Below, one piece after another: positions 7,593 through 8,725 of a stretch of DNA of 8,725 nucleotides. Origin of the DNA: A37T11 sp964546645 (GTDB lineage Bacteria > Bacteroidota > Bacteroidia > Sphingobacteriales > Sphingobacteriaceae); NCBI GenBank assembly GCA_964546645.1, contig CAZJKM010000111.1, positions 1 through 8,725 of the forward strand, given 5' to 3'. Position 1 is the first letter of the stretch, and the number at the start of each line of letters is the position of its first letter. The notes under the pieces are model-generated. The model did no database searches. It had not been told where the DNA came from and saw nothing but the letters and a program-made list of their open reading frames with translations. The position numbers were made by a program, and so were the translations under genes.

Positions 7593-7751
7593 CGATCTGT
7601 CTGCCACTTTTTCCGGGAAACAGCCGATTTTTACATTATTTAACATTTTATGAGGAGGGAAGCTATAACAAAACCTGCAGCTGTACGTTATACTATCAGG
7701 TTAGTAACATTTTTCTTTTCATAATTTAGGTTTATAATTGGTTAGTTAGAA

Positions 7752-7778
7752 GGCCCCGGTTCTCCCCGAATCGGGGCT
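7752..7778. terminator. GC-rich hairpin, possible terminator or attenuator
   Basis: The left arm GGCCCCG (7752-7758) can pair with CGGGGCT (7772-7778) around a 13-base loop, six Watson-Crick pairs plus one G-U. A second CCCCG inside that loop (7764-7768) can instead pair with the same CGGGG (7772-7776) around a 3-base AAT loop. Neither strand has a T-run directly after the stem, so it is not a standard intrinsic terminator. The structure itself is clear; its role is a guess. Confidence 0.35.
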
Positions 7779-7952
7779 CTTCGTGTCATCAGCCGTTGCA
7801 GTGATGCAATTAGGCGATAGTCAAAAATGCTGATACAAATCGACGAACAAATGAGAAAAAACAGCGTGTTTTCCTGATACGAAAGGGCTAAAATTGCAAT
7901 GAAACAACAATATACCATTTAACGACTGTTTTAAACTTTTAATTAAAATACT

Positions 7953-7962
7953 NNNNNNNNNN
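7953..7962. other. Assembly gap (10 N)
   Basis: Ten undetermined bases lie between AT-rich intergenic DNA and TGAAAATT. A run of exactly ten N is often a placeholder, so the true length may differ. The gap hides the first base of the start codon, and possibly promoter or leader sequence, of the gene to its right. Confidence 0.95.
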
Positions 7963-8725
7963 TGAAAATTTCGACACTGTTTTTTGCGGCAGGTCTGCTG
8001 GTATTTGCCGGCTGCGAAGGGCCGAAGGACCAGCCGGTACCGCCGAGGGATATATGGACTGCGGAGCAGGCAAATGACTGGTATCAGCAGCAAGGGTGGC
8101 TGGTTGGACCCAATTATTCCCCTGCCAGTGCCATTAATCAGCTGGAAATGTGGCAGGCGGATACGTTTGATCCGGAAATCATGGACAAGGAACTGGGATG
8201 GGCAGCCGGTCTGGGAATGAATACCGCCCGCGTTTACCTGCATGACCTGCTATATGAGCAGGACTCCACCGGCTTTATCAAACGGATGGATCAGTTTCTG
8301 GAAGTGGCAGCTAAACACGGTATCCGGCCGATGTTTGTTTTCTTTGATTCCTGCTGGGATCCGTTCCCCGCGGTCGGGAAGCAGCGGGAGCCGAAACCGC
8401 ATCTCCATAATTCAGGATGGATGCAAAGCCCGGGCAAAGAGGTGCTGGCAGATACCACGCAGTACGGTCGCCTGGAACGGTATGTGAAAGGGGTGATCAC
8501 TGCTTTTGCAGAAGATAAGCGGATACTGGCGTGGGATGTGTGGAACGAGCCCGATAATATGAATGTGCCGGCTTATGACGCGTCCGAAAGTCCGGATAAA
8601 GTGTCACAGGTATTACCCTTATTGAAAAAGTCGTTTGAATGGGCACGTGCTGCCAACCCGTCGCAACCGCTGACCTCCGGTATATGGGCGGGAGACTGGT
8701 CGGCCGACAGCCTCATGAAACCGAT
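7962..8725 (+). CDS. Lipoprotein glycoside hydrolase, clan GH-A (GH5-like), 3'-truncated by the window
   Basis: The first base of the start codon falls in the N gap; reading (A)TG at 7962-7964 gives MKISTLFFAAGLLVFAGC, a lipoprotein signal peptide with lipobox FAGC and lipidated Cys18. The mature part begins with a Pro-rich linker and then GWLVGPNYSPASAINQLEMW. TIM-barrel strands follow: NTARVYLHDL (Arg90 fits the conserved clan Arg), IRPMFVFFDSCWDPF, and ILAWDVWNEPDN, whose Glu196 fits the acid/base catalyst at the end of strand 4. The nucleophile Glu, expected on strand 7, lies beyond the window. Relatives in Bacteroidota are commonly annotated as 1,4-beta-xylanase or cellulase-family hydrolases, but the substrate cannot be set from this fragment. 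It is probably anchored to a membrane and acts on an oligo- or polysaccharide. 254 complete codons are visible. Confidence 0.85.

Larger units (their letters stand above)
7546..7961. other. Divergent intergenic region (about 416 bases, no gene)
   Basis: This region separates the minus-strand barrel gene from the plus-strand hydrolase gene. It holds the candidate barrel-gene promoter near 7585-7592, a GC-rich hairpin at 7752-7778, and AT-rich DNA from about 7820 that includes the palindrome TTTTAATTAAAA (7937-7948), then the N gap. The hydrolase promoter must lie here, but no motif matches the -33/-7 consensus with correct spacing, and part of it may be inside the gap. No tRNA, riboswitch or convincing short gene is visible. 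Confidence 0.7.

Noticed and set aside
7388..7729. Plus-strand open frame (113 codons) spanning the 5' end of the barrel gene and the intergenic region
   Set aside because: Half of it is antisense to the signal peptide and regulatory-like domain of the barrel gene. The rest encodes a low-complexity Cys/Leu/Tyr tail with no family resemblance.
7752..7780. Possible tRNA T-arm remnant (GGTTC...CGAATC) and att site
   Set aside because: No acceptor stem, anticodon arm or integrase gene is present. The match is only to the loop-like letters within a simple hairpin.
7827..7877. 16-codon open frame (MLIQIDEQMRKNSVFS) in the intergenic region
   Set aside because: It is too short to separate from chance, with no ribosome site or repeat context to suggest a leader peptide.
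7821..8243. Minus-strand open frame across the N gap
   Set aside because: It is kept open only by passing through the undetermined bases, and it is antisense to the hydrolase.

Overview
The window looks like chromosomal DNA of a Bacteroidota bacterium, plausibly Chitinophagaceae. This rests on the protein families: barrel-less MG2/plug-like exported proteins, an OMP_b-brl_3-type outer-membrane barrel with an N-terminal carboxypeptidase-regulatory-like domain, and a lipoprotein clan GH-A hydrolase. It also rests on signal peptides cut before Gln-Glu and on A-rich leaders without a convincing Shine-Dalgarno. The genus assignment is an inference.

Bases 1-4645 (+ strand) hold a tandem array of three paralogues in a tight operon whose promoter lies outside the window. 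Copy 1 (5'-truncated by the window), copy 2 (complete, 852 aa) and copy 3 (335 aa) are joined by 4-base ATGA stop/start overlaps. They are secreted multi-domain beta-sandwich proteins related to the alpha-2-macroglobulin MG2 superfamily, with a degenerate TonB-plug-like segment and a C-terminal MG-like domain, but no barrel. Copy 3 has lost about 500 internal residues in frame. Copies 1 and 2 are strongly alike except for one AT-rich block of about 60 codons.

Bases 4656-7545 (- strand) hold a convergent two-gene unit: an 897-aa outer-membrane beta-barrel protein followed, one base after its stop, by a 64-aa protein with two predicted membrane helices. Its 3' end lies only 10 bases from the end of the + strand array.

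Bases 7546-7961 are a non-coding divergent region with a weak promoter candidate for the barrel gene, a GC-rich hairpin, AT-rich DNA and a 10-N assembly gap. The gap hides the first base of the last gene, a lipoprotein glycoside hydrolase (7962 to the window end) that contains the clan GH-A acid/base motif and continues past the window.

The genes are mostly envelope or exported proteins. Nothing in the sequence shows that the three transcription units act together. The most unusual part is the paralogue array, with its mosaic block and its internally deleted third member.
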